Source: Parvularcula sp. (GTDB taxonomy: Bacteria; Pseudomonadota; Alphaproteobacteria; Caulobacterales; Parvularculaceae). From it: a stretch of DNA of 64,000 nt. The notes beneath the pieces were generated by a model that worked only from the letters and a program-made list of their open reading frames with translations, did not search any database and was not told the DNA's origin. Made by a program: the position numbers and the translations under genes. Below, piece by piece: positions 1 to 8,678 of the stretch (within the stretch, counting starts at the first letter, position 1; every line of letters begins with the position of its first letter). Location: NCBI GenBank assembly GCA_002704915.1, contig PAIP01000026.1, positions 1 to 64,000 of the forward strand. The letters run 5' to 3'.

Positions 1-118
1 AAGAGGCGGAAATCAACAGAAAACGGGAGAGAGCCATGGGGACGGGTCCTTCGGTGACTGAACAGGGGGGCGGGACTGGCGCGGACCCTACCGGGGGCAT
101 GAGACCGGGGCAAGCGCC

Positions 119-1195
119 CTACTCCGCGGCGCTCTCTTCAAGCCGTCCGTAATCGAGCCAGTCGGCGATGGGCGTGACATCGCCGATTGCGGGCTCGGAG
201 ACGGGTTCGATCAGTTTGAGACCGTTATAGGCATTGGCGAAATAAACGACGCCATCGCGGCTTTCCGGATCGAACGCGGTGAACGCCTTGAACTGTTCAT
301 TGTCTCCCCAATGGAAATAGACGACGCCGTCTTCGGTCGACTGAACGCCCCAGCCGAGCGCCCAGACGATTTGCGGGTCGTCTGTCGGCGATTGCGGGCG
401 GAGCATCTCGCCGCGCTGTTCGATGTCCATCGCGGCGCCCTTGCAGAACACGTCTACAAGGAAGGCGGCATAGTCATCGGCATTGGTCAGCACGGAATAG
501 GCCGCGCCGGCGCGGGGCGAAGGCTTTGCCGGCCGGCCGTTTTCTTTTGTCCCGTTTTCGTCATGAGCGAAGGCAAGCCTCGCGCCTTCTCTCGGCGCCG
601 ACAGAGATGTATTCGGCATGGCGGCGCCAAAGCGCTCCGCGAATAGCTGATCGAGGCTCTTGCCGGTTTTATCTTCAACATAGGCCTGCAACAGCATATA
701 GGCCTCGCCGGAATAGCCGAACTTCGTATCGGGCGGGTTCTTGAAGTCGATCTCGCCCCAGGTTTCCCGATCCAGCGGATCGCTCGCCCAGTTCGGAAAG
801 CCCGAGCGATGTTCAAGGATGATGCGGGGCGTCAGTTTGGCGTAAGCCTCTTTGTCCGTCACGCGCGGATAATCGAAGCTCGCGGCAATCGGTTCGTCGA
901 GATCGATGACGCCTTCGCTGGCGAGCTGATTGACGATGACGGCGAAGATCGTCTTGGTCAGCGACGCGCCTTCGAAAACTGTGTCGGGACCGACAGGTTC
1001 GCCTGTCTCCGCATCGGCGACGCCGTAATAGGAAGCATCGCTGATGCGGCAATTATCGATGGTTGCGATGGCGAGGCCAGGGACGTTGGCGCCCTCCATC
1101 AGCGCGCGGATATCCGCCGTTGGCGTTTTTTCCGCCGCGCATCCGGCGAGCGCCGCCCAGGCGACGCCCGCAAGCAAACAGATCCCCAGCCGCAT
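119..1195 (-). CDS. Serine hydrolase (beta-lactamase/PBP fold) lipoprotein
   Basis: This 358-residue protein has the class C beta-lactamase/DD-peptidase fold. A signal peptide ends in a lipobox (LAGC, residues 16-19), so it is probably lipid-anchored in the envelope. The catalytic SxxK motif is SLTK at residues 78-81. The second motif is YSG at 161-163, where YxN is usual, and a late HWG resembles the KTG/HxG motif. The substrate cannot be told from sequence; such proteins include esterases, D-aminopeptidases and peptidoglycan hydrolases. It is the last gene before the window edge on this strand and stands alone. Family assignment is firm, function is not. Confidence 0.85.
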   Translation of the reverse strand: MRLGICLLAGVAWAALAGCAAEKTPTADIRALMEGANVPGLAIATIDNCRISDASYYGVADAETGEPVGPDTVFEGASLTKTIFAVIVNQLASEGVIDLDEPIAASFDYPRVTDKEAYAKLTPRIILEHRSGFPNWASDPLDRETWGEIDFKNPPDTKFGYSGEAYMLLQAYVEDKTGKSLDQLFAERFGAAMPNTSLSAPREGARLAFAHDENGTKENGRPAKPSPRAGAAYSVLTNADDYAAFLVDVFCKGAAMDIEQRGEMLRPQSPTDDPQIVWALGWGVQSTEDGVVYFHWGDNEQFKAFTAFDPESRDGVVYFANAYNGLKLIEPVSEPAIGDVTPIADWLDYGRLEESAAE

Positions 1196-1303
1196 CAGCC
1201 GCCCCTCTTGCCTTCATCAGTTTCTAACTGACGAAATCAATCCTCGGGTGACAATCCGGCTGGTCGCAAACACCGCTCGGCTGGTCGTTACCTTCGGCGT
1301 TGA

Positions 1304-1918
1304 TTACGCGGTTTTGCGCTTGCGCCTCAGAAAACCGGCGCCGCCCGCCAGGGCGAGCGCAAATAACGGCGCCGCCGCCGGTAGCGGCACTTCGCTGACC
1401 AGCGCTTCTCCGAAAATGTCCAGCCTGACTGTAAATGAAAAGTCAGTCCACACGCCGTTATTGTTCGGATCGCTCCCGGGCGTATCGAGCATGCCGGAAA
1501 CAATCGTCATCACAATGCGATCGATAGTGTAATCCTGAAAGTCCTCTCCGGTTGCGCCGCCGATCAGGATTTCCGACTCGCTGGCGCTTTGTGTGCCGCC
1601 GCCACTGGGCGCGCCGCCGACGAGGAGCCGGTGGTCGAACGACACTGATTCATCCACGCCGTCCGTAAGCTGCGCGACGAAGGATTCATAGGCCGATCCC
1701 GATGTCAGTTCGTAGGAAATGAGGCCGCCGGACAGATTTTCTTCGAAAAAATATTCCGCTGGCTGCGGATACGCATAGTAGCCAATGCGAAAGAGCATAT
1801 CCTCAGCGACCGCTGCGGATCCGCCGCTGCCGTTTGCCGTATGCGTCCCAATGAGCGCCGCATTAGCCGCACCGCTCGTCGCGACCATCGCCGCGAACGC
1901 GATAAGTAACCTTTTCAT
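1304..1918 (-). CDS. VPLPA-CTERM sorting-domain exported protein
   Basis: This 204-residue protein has an N-terminal signal peptide (about residues 1-20, ending near ANA). Its C-terminus has the tripartite exosortase signal: VPLPAAAP, then a hydrophobic Ala/Leu/Gly helix, then RRKRK. This is the VPLPA-CTERM variant of PEP-CTERM. The body is rich in Ser, Gly and Asp and resembles other surface or exopolysaccharide-associated PEP-CTERM proteins, with no recognised catalytic motif. Sorting would need an exosortase, and none lies in this window. The role at the cell surface is unknown. Confidence 0.8.
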   Translation of the reverse strand: MKRLLIAFAAMVATSGAANAALIGTHTANGSGGSAAVAEDMLFRIGYYAYPQPAEYFFEENLSGGLISYELTSGSAYESFVAQLTDGVDESVSFDHRLLVGGAPSGGGTQSASESEILIGGATGEDFQDYTIDRIVMTIVSGMLDTPGSDPNNNGVWTDFSFTVRLDIFGEALVSEVPLPAAAPLFALALAGGAGFLRRKRKTA

Positions 1919-2045
1919 GAGTCCCCCTTCGATACTCCACTATGCCGATACGTTTCCATAGTCGCATGGTTTTGCGGCGCCGCAGTAACCTCTCTGGGGT
2001 ATAGGCTATGGGAAATCGCAAAAATGGCCGGTTTCGCAGCCGTCG

Positions 2046-2420
2046 TCAGGCGTGCTTTCCGCCTTCGCTTTCATCGCGGCGCAGATCGCGCAATTCGCGC
2101 GTCAGGAACCAGCTCAGCGCGGTGCGGATCGCCGTCAGCAAGGCGAGGATATAAAGCTCATCGAGGGTGCGGCGCAGGATGGTGAAGAGGATGTCGGCGA
2201 CGATGAGGAATTCCAGCGCCGCAAGGATATATCCGCCGAGGGACACACGGGCGTGGCGGAAGATGCCGCCTTCGGGATTCTTCCCGCGCGCCATGATTTC
2301 GCCGCCAATCAGCATGGTGAAACGCACAGCACCGAAGATCAGGATCAGCGCGGCGACGAACTCGATGGCGCGCGCTGCGTATTCTAAGCCGAGAGTCCAG
2401 AATTCTTGGAAGCCGTTCAT
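2046..2420 (-). CDS. DUF1622 family membrane protein
   Basis: This 124-residue inner-membrane protein has about three hydrophobic segments (residues 15-40, 62-82, 88-105). Its overall pattern matches DUF1622: an Arg-rich cytoplasmic loop after helix 1, a helix around EFLIVADI, and a final AIRTALSWFL segment followed by an acidic/basic tail. No biochemical function is known for the family. The following 290 bp is AT-rich and starts the beta-barrel unit on the other strand. Confidence 0.75.
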   Translation of the reverse strand: MNGFQEFWTLGLEYAARAIEFVAALILIFGAVRFTMLIGGEIMARGKNPEGGIFRHARVSLGGYILAALEFLIVADILFTILRRTLDELYILALLTAIRTALSWFLTRELRDLRRDESEGGKHA

Positions 2421-2586
2421 TGATCAGTCAGCACCGCCCTTTCACGCACCGCGTATAGTACATCAAATGATTGTGCGCAGTTCAAGCAACTCTAATAGTC
2501 AGTCTGAAATTACGACGTCATTATCATTGGTAATCATACCACCGGTTTTTTCGCGCACACGTTTAAGAATTGATATAATCTCGGCA

Positions 2587-2622
2587 TCGCCTCGGTCTCC
2601 AGCGCGAGCGCGTGGAGCTCGC
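2587..2622 (-). pseudogene. Copy 1 of a 36-bp direct repeat; remnant of the bolA 3' end
   Basis: This stretch matches 3536-3571 at 34 of 36 bases in the same orientation. On the minus strand it still encodes [11 protein letters not shown], exactly the end of the BolA domain (residues 902-912 of the PurL-BolA ORF), with two synonymous changes (CTC for CTT, ACC for ACG). The frame is dead: TAA and TGA lie in frame a few codons upstream. The two copies bracket the outer-membrane protein gene and its likely promoter. Confidence 0.8.
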
Positions 2623-2663
2623 AAAACCGTCATTAACGCCATCAAGCCAGTTTTTGGCGAACG

Positions 2664-2690
2664 TTGCCTATGGTTTATTTTGGCTATACT
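2664..2690 (+). promoter_or_regulatory. Possible sigma-70-like promoter of the beta-barrel gene
   Basis: TTGCCT at 2664-2669 and TATACT at 2685-2690 resemble -35 and -10 hexamers. Their spacing is 15 bp, two below the optimum. The pair lies 35 bp upstream of the chosen start codon, in an AT-rich stretch unlike its surroundings. Identified by eye only. Confidence 0.35.
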
Positions 2691-2724
2691 ATTCTAGTTC
2701 TGCAAGTTCATGAGGGGGCTTATC

Positions 2725-3498
2725 ATGAGACGGCTGTTCTTCACGATATCATTGATGTTGGCATGCCCGGCTGCGCACGCGCAAGAAGCGCAATTCTTTA
2801 TCAAGGGTGCGGCGGATTATCGTTTGTACAATGATATGGACGTGACCTTGTCAGGTGAGGCCGCCGGCATGCCCGGCAGCGCCACGATAAGCCTTGATAT
2901 TCCGGATACGATCGGCTTCGCCGCCAGCATCGGATTTCAATTCGAGAATTGGCGCCTCGCCTTTACCGGCGCGCGTCATTCCTCTGACATGTTCGCGCCG
3001 TCGCAGAGCGATGCGGCAGGCGTCTATGATGCGGCGCTTTACTCCCCGCAAACCGATAAATTTCGCAAGAAAGACATATCCATCGAGCTCACGCGCGAGT
3101 TCCTCACACAAGGCCCCTTTACGCCCTACATTGCGGTGTCCGGCGGCGCCAGCTTTATAAAATATGCTCCGGCTGGCGGGGGCGGCAGTTTCAGCAATTC
3201 CTTGACATTGGACACCGTTGCGATTGAGGCCACGAGACCGCGCGCAAGCATCTTGTCCGGATTGGAATACGCCCTCGGCGATGACGTCGGAATTTTTGCA
3301 GAAGCGGAATACGGACGTGTGTTTGGCGTGAAGACACTGCTCGTCGGCCAGGTGAGCGAAGTTTTGCCCTGCCCGCCGCCGGGCGCAAGCTTTCCCTGTT
3401 TCGCACCGACAATTACAGTACGCAGCGGTTTCTCCGACGTTCAGAAAACGAGCTTGTCCGAATTCGGCTTCCGGGCCGGCCTGCGAGTTCAGTTTTAG
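2725..3498 (+). CDS. Outer-membrane beta-barrel protein (OmpA/OmpW-like barrel, porin-like opacity fold)
   Basis: This 257-residue protein has a clear signal peptide, cleaved after AHA near residue 20. The rest alternates short amphipathic strands and ends in an aromatic residue (GLRVQF), the usual signal for BAM-assisted insertion. The fold resembles the outer-membrane protein beta-barrel group (8-10 strands), often annotated as opacity or acyloxyacyl-hydrolase-like. The ATG at 2725 is preferred over 2710 because GAGGGGG lies 6-7 bases before it. The gene is convergent with purL-bolA and lies between two 36-bp direct repeats. Substrate or role is unknown. Confidence 0.75.
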   Translation: MRRLFFTISLMLACPAAHAQEAQFFIKGAADYRLYNDMDVTLSGEAAGMPGSATISLDIPDTIGFAASIGFQFENWRLAFTGARHSSDMFAPSQSDAAGVYDAALYSPQTDKFRKKDISIELTREFLTQGPFTPYIAVSGGASFIKYAPAGGGGSFSNSLTLDTVAIEATRPRASILSGLEYALGDDVGIFAEAEYGRVFGVKTLLVGQVSEVLPCPPPGASFPCFAPTITVRSGFSDVQKTSLSEFGFRAGLRVQF

Positions 3499-3527
3499 AG
3501 CCTAAAGAGCCCGTCTATAGCGGTGGC

Positions 3528-6272
3528 TTACTCCTTCGCCTCCGTCTCCAGCGCGAGCGCGTGAAGCTCGCCGCCCATGCGGCCTTTGAGGGCGCGATAG
3601 ACAAGCTGATGCTGCTGCACGCGGGACTTGCCGTTGAACGCGGAGGAAACGATGCGCGCGCGCCAGTGATCGTTGTCGCCCGCGAGGTCTTCGAGCTCGA
3701 TCTCTGCATCGGGGAGCGCTTCGAGGATCAGCTTTTTGATGTCGTCTCCGGCCATGGGCATTTTGGCAGTCTCCTCTTTTCGAGGCCCCTTCATGTAATC
3801 GGGCAGCGCAGATTCAAAAATATCAGACAAATCAAGCAGCGAGAGCGCATCCCTGCCGTCCAGCAGGAGATCCGGTCCGCCGAAACGGCCGAGTTTCGAG
3901 GCCTGGACGCCCGCCATCGCGGCCTTGAGCAGCAGCGTATCGGCGGCCGCCGGCGCAGCGGCGACGAGATAGCGCCCCTGATCCTCGCCGAACCAGAAGG
4001 CCGCCTTGCGCGCCTTTACCGGCGTTGTGAGATTGAGGCCGCGCCCGGCGGCGAGCGCCATTTCCGCTGCGGCGACGAGAAGCCCGCCATCGGACACGTC
4101 GTGACAGGCGGTGACAAGCCCCTCATCGATCAGCTTACGGATTAATTCGCCGGCCTTGCGCTCAAGCGCGAGATCGACTGGCGGCGGGGCGCCCTCCTCC
4201 ATGCCGAAAAGCTCGCGCAAATATAAAGACTGCCCGAGCCATCCGCGCGTCACGCCAATGGCGATCAGCTCTTCGCCCGCCTCCGCGCCGCCGACACGGA
4301 CAGCTTTTGTCACGTCATCGAGCACCCCGACGCCGCCGATGGCCGGGGTCGGCGGAATCGCCTGTGCATTGGTTTCGTTATAAAGCGAGACATTGCCGGA
4401 GATCACCGGATAGTTGAGCGCCTCGCAGGCTTCTGCGATGCCTTCGATGGCTCCGACGAACTGCGCCATGATTTCCGGGCGTTCGGGATTGCCGAAATTG
4501 AGGCAGTTGGTGATGGCGAGCGGCGCGGCGCCGGTCGCGCAGATATTGCGATAGGTCTCGGCGACGGCCTGCTTGCCGCCTTCATGGGGGTCGGCCTTCA
4601 CATAGCGCGGCGTCACATCGGTGGTGATGGCGAGCGCCCGGGTGGTATCGTGAATGCGCACGAGCGCCGCGTCGCCGCCCGGCGCGATGATCGTGTCGCC
4701 CATGACCGTGTGATCATATTGCTCCCAGATCCACCGGCGCGAGCAGAGATCGGGCGAGCCCATGAGTTTCGCGAGCGCGGTCAGATGCGTGTCGCCGCCG
4801 GGCGCGTCGGCGAGCGAGAGCTGCTCCTCGCGCTGTTCCACTTCGGCGGTCTCCACCACATTGCTGGTTGCGAGATTGCGCGCCGCCTCTTCAAAGCCGT
4901 CGAATTTGACGCCTTCGGGTCTGGAGCGCGCATAGATTTTCGCCTCGCCCGGCGTGACCGTCAGCCCAACAGCCTCCACAAGCTCGCCGTCCGACAACCG
5001 GTCGGCGATCAGCGCTTCGGCGATGGTGCGCATTTCCTCTTCGGACTTGCCAGGGGCTTTAAGGATCGCCTGCGCCTCGCGATAGGCGACGGAAGGATCG
5101 GCGAGCGGCGCCGGTTTCGGCTGCGGCTCATAAGGGCGGTCGTAATTCGGCGCATCGTCGGCGAGCGGCGGCACCGGCATGTCGGCGACGGTTTCGCCCT
5201 TGTGCTTGATGACGAGACGGCCGCTGTCAGTCGTCACGCCGATGACAGCGAAATCGACGCCCCATTTTTCGAAGATCGCCCGGGCCGCATCTTCGCGGCC
5301 GGGTTTGAGGACCATGAGCATGCGCTCCTGACTTTCAGAGAGCATCATCTCATAGGCGGTCATGTTCTCTTCGCGCTGGGGCACGTGGTCGAGATCGAGT
5401 TCGAACCCGCCCCCGCCTTTTGCCGCCATCTCGACGGAAGAGGAGGTCAGGCCCGCTGCGCCCATATCCTGAATGGCGACAATCGCGTCCGACGCCATGA
5501 GCTCGAGACAAGCTTCGAGCAGCAATTTCTCCGTGAACGGATCGCCTACCTGCACCGTAGGACGTTTTTCTTCCGATGCGTCGTCAAATTCGGCCGACGC
5601 CATGGTGGCGCCGTGAATGCCGTCGCGCCCGGTCTTCGAGCCCACATAGACGACCGGGTTCCCGGCGCCGCGCGCGGCGGAATAAAAGATCTTGGCCTTT
5701 TCGGCGATCCCTACCGTCATGGCGTTGACGAGAATATTGCCGTTATAGCCGCGATGGAAATTGGTCTCGCCGCCGACGGTCGGAACGCCCATGCAGTTGC
5801 CATAGCCGCCTATGCCGGCGACGACGCCGCCGACGAGATGGCGGGTTTTCGAATGCGACCAGTCGCCGAAGCGCAGCGCATTCATATTCGCGACGGGCCG
5901 CGCGCCCATCGTAAAGACGTCGCGCATGATGCCGCCGACGCCGGTGGCCGCGCCCTGATAGGGCTCGATAAAGCTCGGATGGTTGTGGCTTTCCATCTTG
6001 AAAATGGCGGCGAGCGGAACTCCGTCCTTGTCCGCGCCGATATCGATGACGCCGGCGTTCTCGCCCGGCCCGCAGATCACCCAGGGCGCGGAGGTCGGGA
6101 GTTTTTTCAGATGTCGCCGCGAGGATTTATAGGAACAATGCTCGGACCACATGACCGAAAAAACGCCAAGCTCCACGAGATTGGGCTCGCGTCCCATATG
6201 CGCCTTGATGCGCTCATATTCGTCGGGTTTCAGCCCGTGTTCGGCGACGATATCCGGGGTGATGGCGGTCAT
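3528..6272 (-). CDS. purL: Phosphoribosylformylglycinamidine synthase subunit PurL fused to a C-terminal BolA domain
   Basis: Residues 1-830 are PurL, which converts FGAR to FGAM in purine synthesis with PurS and PurQ. Visible features are the N-terminal SEHCSYKSS (His45), KMESHNHPS near 92-100, DMGAAG near 269, and a second half with NCLNFGNPE and [11 protein letters not shown] segment of roughly 75 extra residues lies within 385-497 compared with small PurL proteins (about 740 residues). Residues 838-914 form a complete BolA domain (FNGKS at 879, His888, ELHALAL at 902), a family that works with monothiol glutaredoxins in Fe-S handling. There is no stop between the two parts. A GAGGAG ribosome site inside the linker could also give a separate BolA starting at 3761. 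purL-bolA adjacency is common in Alphaproteobacteria; fusion is not something I know as usual. No glutaredoxin gene follows. Confidence 0.9.
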   Translation of the reverse strand: MTAITPDIVAEHGLKPDEYERIKAHMGREPNLVELGVFSVMWSEHCSYKSSRRHLKKLPTSAPWVICGPGENAGVIDIGADKDGVPLAAIFKMESHNHPSFIEPYQGAATGVGGIMRDVFTMGARPVANMNALRFGDWSHSKTRHLVGGVVAGIGGYGNCMGVPTVGGETNFHRGYNGNILVNAMTVGIAEKAKIFYSAARGAGNPVVYVGSKTGRDGIHGATMASAEFDDASEEKRPTVQVGDPFTEKLLLEACLELMASDAIVAIQDMGAAGLTSSSVEMAAKGGGGFELDLDHVPQREENMTAYEMMLSESQERMLMVLKPGREDAARAIFEKWGVDFAVIGVTTDSGRLVIKHKGETVADMPVPPLADDAPNYDRPYEPQPKPAPLADPSVAYREAQAILKAPGKSEEEMRTIAEALIADRLSDGELVEAVGLTVTPGEAKIYARSRPEGVKFDGFEEAARNLATSNVVETAEVEQREEQLSLADAPGGDTHLTALAKLMGSPDLCSRRWIWEQYDHTVMGDTIIAPGGDAALVRIHDTTRALAITTDVTPRYVKADPHEGGKQAVAETYRNICATGAAPLAITNCLNFGNPERPEIMAQFVGAIEGIAEACEALNYPVISGNVSLYNETNAQAIPPTPAIGGVGVLDDVTKAVRVGGAEAGEELIAIGVTRGWLGQSLYLRELFGMEEGAPPPVDLALERKAGELIRKLIDEGLVTACHDVSDGGLLVAAAEMALAAGRGLNLTTPVKARKAAFWFGEDQGRYLVAAAPAAADTLLLKAAMAGVQASKLGRFGGPDLLLDGRDALSLLDLSDIFESALPDYMKGPRKEETAKMPMAGDDIKKLILEALPDAEIELEDLAGDNDHWRARIVSSAFNGKSRVQQHQLVYRALKGRMGGELHALALETEAKE
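3536..3571. repeat. Copy 2 of the 36-bp direct repeat (functional bolA 3' end)
   Basis: This is the partner of 2587-2622, with 34 of 36 bases identical, same orientation and 949 bp spacing. It codes for the last residues of the BolA domain. The segment between the copies holds a promoter-like sequence and one complete gene. Confidence 0.85.
3771..3776 (-). promoter_or_regulatory. Internal Shine-Dalgarno for BolA within the purL-bolA ORF
   Basis: GAGGAG on the minus strand lies nine bases before an in-frame ATG at 3761 (Met838), with a second ATG at 3755 (Met840). The site is embedded in codons for Lys-Glu-Glu of the linker. It probably dates from when bolA was a separate gene and may still allow free BolA (3528-3761, 77 residues) to be made. 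Confidence 0.6.
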
Positions 6273-6333
6273 GAGAGGTCCTGTTCACTGACAGGCGCTT
6301 CCATAGGCCGGTTGGGGCCGGTTCGCAAATATC

Positions 6334-6912
6334 TCAGGACCGGTCGAGCATGGCGGTACACTCGCCTTCCGGCGCGCCCGGCGGGCACAGGATCATCTCC
6401 CGCTCGATGGTCGTGGGCGCGCTCACGGCCTTGACGCACAGGATGAGCGCGAGCATCAGCCCGACGCCCGTGGCGAGGCCCTTATAAAATTCCCGGCGTC
6501 CGCGAAGATGCGCCATGAGCGACCCTGCCAGCGACGACCGAACAGCGTTCGGCGCCGACCTTTCAACGGGCTCCGCCTGAAGTTGATAGCCGTATTTCGG
6601 GATGGTCTGGATGAAGCGATAGGGGCGATTTTCATCGCCGAGGGATCGCCGGAGTTTCGAGATTGCCTGGGTCAACGCTTCGTCGGAGCCGTCATCGCCC
6701 CAGACATCGTCCAGCAGCGCATCGCGAGAGACCGGGCCGCCCGCCCCGGCGAGACGCATGAGTAGATCGCCGAGCCGTGGCTCCAGCAACGACATTTCAC
6801 CCTCCGTCTCCAGCCGGCGAGTGTCCGGGTGATAGATCGCCGCGCCGATGCGCAAAGGCCGGCCATCCAAAGCCACATCCCGGCCGGCGGCCGGAAACTC
6901 GGTCACGGACAT
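6334..6912 (-). CDS. Membrane-anchored winged-helix regulator (ToxR/CadC type)
   Basis: The protein has 192 residues from the ATG at 6912, preceded by GAGGAGAGG; an upstream TTG at 6957 would add 15. An OmpR/PhoB-type winged helix covers about residues 20-105 (LEPRLGDLLMRLA, then VSRDALLDDVW, the recognition helix ALTQAISKLRRSL, and the wing ending IPKYGYQL). A linker, one transmembrane helix near 148-166 and a short periplasmic tail with two Cys follow. There is no receiver domain, so it fits the CadC/ToxR layout: cytoplasmic DNA binding and envelope sensing. It is divergent from the serine hydrolase at 6993 with 80 bp between starts, so that gene is a likely target (inference). Confidence 0.8.
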   Translation of the reverse strand: MSVTEFPAAGRDVALDGRPLRIGAAIYHPDTRRLETEGEMSLLEPRLGDLLMRLAGAGGPVSRDALLDDVWGDDGSDEALTQAISKLRRSLGDENRPYRFIQTIPKYGYQLQAEPVERSAPNAVRSSLAGSLMAHLRGRREFYKGLATGVGLMLALILCVKAVSAPTTIEREMILCPPGAPEGECTAMLDRS

Positions 6913-6992
6913 GTCTCGAAACCTCTCCTCAGGACTTTGCGGGTCGCTTTCAGCCAAATGCCGACGGAATCAACCAGCCAAAGGATAGGTCA

Positions 6993-8108
6993 ATGAAAAC
7001 GCCGAACCAACCCGCATATGCTCGCCGCAGCGCGCTGCGCCATCGTCTCGCCGCTCTGTGCCTGGCGCTTGCGCCCCTGCCCGCCTGCGCCGCGGAGCCC
7101 CCCGCCGCCGTCGCCGCAGAGGATGACAGGGCGCACCGCATCGATGCGGCCATGACGCGTCTTGAGGAGATGGGCTTTAAGGGCGTCGTCGCCATCGCGT
7201 ATGACGGCATGGCGCCGATCTATGCGGGCTTCGGCGACGGCGCCGGCGGGCGAACGCCGGACGCCACAACTCTGCTCGACAGCGGCTCCATCACCAAGAC
7301 CTTCACGGCCGCCGCAGCCTTGAAACTGATCGATGAGGGCAAGCTCCAGACCTCGGACCGGCTGGCTACATTCTTCCCGGCGGCTCCTCCCGAAAAGGCG
7401 CGCATCACCGTTCATCAGATGCTCACCCATTCCGCCGGATTTCCTCCGGCCGTGGGGGAAGACCTCGACCCTCTTTCCAGGGAAGAGTTTTTGAAGCGCG
7501 CCCTTGCAGCCGAACTCCTGTTCGACCCGGGCTCGGCTTACGAATATTCCAATGTGGGTTACTCGCTTGTCGCCGCCATTATCGAGCAGCTCAGCGGGAA
7601 AAGTTACGAAGCCTATATCCGTGAAGATCTGCTCGCCGGCGTCGAGGCGCCCGATATCGGCTATGAAGCTGCGTTCGATCCCAACCGCTCCATGCTCACC
7701 GATGACGGCGAAACCATCGACAAGGCGAGCTGGGGCGGGCGCTCGCACTGGGCGCTGATCGGCAATGGCGGCATGCTCGTGACCGCGCAGGACATGATCG
7801 CCTTCCGCCGCGCCTTCGATGCCCGCAGGCTGCATTCAAACGCCGCCGTCAATCTCGCCCAGACGCCCATGGTGCGCGAAGGCGATGGCGCGCCAACCTT
7901 TACCGGCTATGGAATGGTGGTGGACGATCATCCGCAATTCGGCCGCGTTTACTGGCATAATGGCGGCAATCCGCATTTCATTTCCAACTGGTCGGACTAC
8001 GCCGACCATGACGTCATCATTTTCGCGTCTTCAGACGGAACGGAAGTGAATGGCGACATGGCGGTTGAGGCGATTGCTGTGGAATTGCTGCTAGCTGACC
8101 GAAATTAG
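6993..8108 (+). CDS. Serine hydrolase (beta-lactamase/PBP fold), exported
   Basis: This 371-residue protein starts at an ATG with AAGGA seven bases upstream; an open frame further upstream to 6777 lacks such support. A signal peptide ends in ACAAE near residues 31-35. Catalytic motifs are SITK at 99-102, YSN at 185-187 and HNGG near the C-terminus, the complete set for class C-like esterases and peptidases. It is more canonical than the 119-1195 paralogue. It is divergent from a CadC-like membrane regulator and followed by a lipoprotein gene, so an envelope role is likely. The substrate is unknown. Confidence 0.87.
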   Translation: MKTPNQPAYARRSALRHRLAALCLALAPLPACAAEPPAAVAAEDDRAHRIDAAMTRLEEMGFKGVVAIAYDGMAPIYAGFGDGAGGRTPDATTLLDSGSITKTFTAAAALKLIDEGKLQTSDRLATFFPAAPPEKARITVHQMLTHSAGFPPAVGEDLDPLSREEFLKRALAAELLFDPGSAYEYSNVGYSLVAAIIEQLSGKSYEAYIREDLLAGVEAPDIGYEAAFDPNRSMLTDDGETIDKASWGGRSHWALIGNGGMLVTAQDMIAFRRAFDARRLHSNAAVNLAQTPMVREGDGAPTFTGYGMVVDDHPQFGRVYWHNGGNPHFISNWSDYADHDVIIFASSDGTEVNGDMAVEAIAVELLLADRN

Positions 8109-8123
8109 GACAGTTTTTCAGGC

Positions 8124-8160
8124 CCGAACATGGGAACTAAAAGACTGCGCCCATGTTCGG
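8124..8160. repeat. 11-bp perfect inverted repeat (hairpin or operator)
   Basis: CCGAACATGGG at 8124-8134 and CCCATGTTCGG at 8150-8160 are exact reverse complements separated by 15 bases. No T-run follows on either strand, so it is a poor intrinsic terminator. It sits just after the serine hydrolase stop and just before the lipoprotein start at 8166, where an RNA hairpin or a bound protein could affect expression. Confidence 0.7.
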
Positions 8161-8165
8161 TCCGG

Positions 8166-8675
8166 ATGGATAGCAAATCCCCCCTCTTGAAACTCCTCGC
8201 CATTGCGAGTCTCGCCGCAGCCTTCGCAGCCTGCGGCGACAGGAATGAAACCGAGGACCTGACGACGGCGGTGGAGCCGGCGCCGGAAAACAAGCCTTCC
8301 GCTGCCGAAATTGCATCCGGCAAGTGGTTTTACAAGGAAAGCAACGGCTATCCCTGGGCAGGGTTCGGGCCGCCGCGCAGCGAGGCCATTTTCGTGATCG
8401 CCTGTCGCAATGGCCAGGTCTTGTTTCAACGATCAGCGCGCGAAGGCGGCGAGATCTCGATCCAGCTAAGCGAAGGCAAGCAGGAAATCAACATGACATC
8501 CGCGGGAAGCGAGCTGCCCATGATGCAAGGCGCCCTGCCCGCCAATCATCCTTTCGTGAAACTGATCCTCGATACAGAGAGCCCCATCCGCGTGGTATCA
8601 GAGAACGAGGAAATCGTGCTGCCGACCGACGCCGCCTATCGCCGTGTGATCAACGCCTGTCTGGAAAACGGCTAG
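8166..8675 (+). CDS. Putative lipoprotein, unknown function
   Basis: The protein has 169 residues from the ATG at 8166, where the predicted signal peptide begins directly. An ATG at 8130 would add 12 residues and lies inside the inverted repeat. The hydrophobic segment ends at AFAAC, a loose lipobox with Cys at about residue 23. The mature part starts with an acidic, Pro-rich stretch and then a compact domain with two Cys. I do not recognise a family. It follows the serine hydrolase by 57 bp on the same strand and may be cotranscribed. Confidence 0.65.
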   Translation: MDSKSPLLKLLAIASLAAAFAACGDRNETEDLTTAVEPAPENKPSAAEIASGKWFYKESNGYPWAGFGPPRSEAIFVIACRNGQVLFQRSAREGGEISIQLSEGKQEINMTSAGSELPMMQGALPANHPFVKLILDTESPIRVVSENEEIVLPTDAAYRRVINACLENG

Positions 8676-8678
8676 CGC

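Noticed and set aside
36-152. Short ORF (38 codons) with GGGAGAG at the window start
   Set aside because: It runs antisense into the serine hydrolase, and there is no coding signature; the ribosome-site match is probably chance.
4584-6434. Long plus-strand frame (616 codons) across purL
   Set aside because: It is antisense to a well-recognised PurL and is a product of GC-rich codon bias in the opposite strand. No domain matches.
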